DNA from: an uncultured Muribaculaceae bacterium
GTDB taxonomy: Bacteria > Bacteroidota > Bacteroidia > Bacteroidales > Muribaculaceae
Direction of reading: 5' to 3'
DNA length: 64,000 nucleotides
Assembly (NCBI GenBank): GCA_910586895.1
Contig: CAJUIW010000002.1
Span: forward strand, 8,860 to 72,859
In this document: one piece after another, positions 63,834 through 64,000 of the stretch
Layout of the letters: each line of letters begins with the position of its first letter
How positions within the stretch are numbered: the first letter of the stretch is position 1
Notes under the pieces: generated by a model
Told to the model about the DNA's origin: nothing
Database searches by the model: none
What the model saw: the letters and a program-made list of their open reading frames with translations, nothing else
Position numbers and translations under genes: made by a program

Positions 63834-64000
63834 GCCGGGGTGAATGTGCCGTTTTCTACGGTCCAGAGGCGGTAGTCGCCGGCTGTGTGTGCCACTATCC
63901 CGTCAAGGTGACGGCGGTTGGTGTCGGTGATGAATATCTGGCCGAAGCTGCTGTCGGTGACGAGCTGCATGATGCGCTCCACGCGGTCGGCATCGAGCTT
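63830..64000 (-). CDS. recF: RecF, C-terminal fragment at the window edge
   Basis: The last 56 codons of a minus-strand gene are visible. The protein segment contains KLDADRVERIMQLV, FGQIFITDTNR and HLDGIV, as at the end of RecF, which loads RecA at gaps. The N-terminal ATPase part lies beyond the window. The overlap with the DUF721 start is four bases. Confidence 0.88.
   Translation of the reverse strand, partial: KLDADRVERIMQLVTDSSFGQIFITDTNRRHLDGIVAHTAGDYRLWTVENGTFTPA

Noticed and set aside
1..64000. CRISPR arrays, tRNA or rRNA genes, insertion sequences, prophage.
   Set aside because: No regular short repeats, no cloverleaf-like sequences in the gaps and no transposase or integrase motifs were seen.

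Overview
The window looks like chromosome of a Bacteroidales bacterium, most likely a Muribaculaceae-type gut member. Reasons: the Bacteroidota promoter element TAnnTTTG recurs just upstream of many start codons, no clear Shine-Dalgarno sequences are seen, and the gene content is typical of the group (DUF2723, DUF3467, a NigD-like lipoprotein, a secreted GH31, inositol-lipid genes, a TlpA/DUF4369 thioredoxin). I see no rRNA, tRNA, IS element, phage or CRISPR array. The species call is inference.

Layout. 1-2524 (minus) is the start of a large periplasmic TPR protein. 2643-6049 (plus) holds a GT4 glycosyltransferase and a secreted GH31 alpha-xylosidase-like enzyme. 6176-8021 has a FtsB-like division protein, an AT-rich cysteine-rich exported protein and a small membrane protein. 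8087-11972 is coaX, an outer-membrane protein, lptC and a CNNM/CBS transporter. 12048-16456 is a compact biotin operon, bioA-bioF-bioG/bioC fusion-bioD. 16516-21969 holds a DEDD exonuclease, an FNT channel, an AGCS symporter and a CPA2 antiporter. nadB (minus) and a hipBA-like toxin-antitoxin pair follow.

25479-34964 (minus) is the most interesting part. A tightly overlapping operon starts at pdxA and runs through a nucleotidyltransferase, an ATP-grasp enzyme, PgpA, GtrA, a canonical CDP-alcohol phosphotransferase, an Aur1-like PAP2 protein, an acyltransferase, a second variant CDP-alcohol phosphotransferase and a HAD protein. myo-Inositol-phosphate synthase follows with its own promoter. Together they can make inositol phosphate, phosphatidylinositol phosphate, phosphatidylinositol and inositol phosphoceramide, and several members have no assigned step.

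35022-42186 (minus) holds queG, a polysaccharide deacetylase, a giant DUF2723 membrane protein, a YgjP-like metalloprotease, NAD kinase and an ACT-like protein. 42310-46639 (plus) holds pdxJ, an ExbB/ExbD/TonB-type system and a TlpA-like oxidoreductase. 46711-56024 (minus) holds cysS, DUF3467, a NigD-like lipoprotein, a LolD-like ATPase, a nucleoside kinase, an LPS-type kinase and four glycosyltransferases. 56279-61052 (plus) is ybeY, mnmG, a perfect parS site, apt and uvrC. A duplicated-domain secreted protein, then (minus) a thioesterase, a DciA/DUF721 protein and the end of recF close the window. parS, mnmG and recF suggest the right end lies near the chromosome origin.
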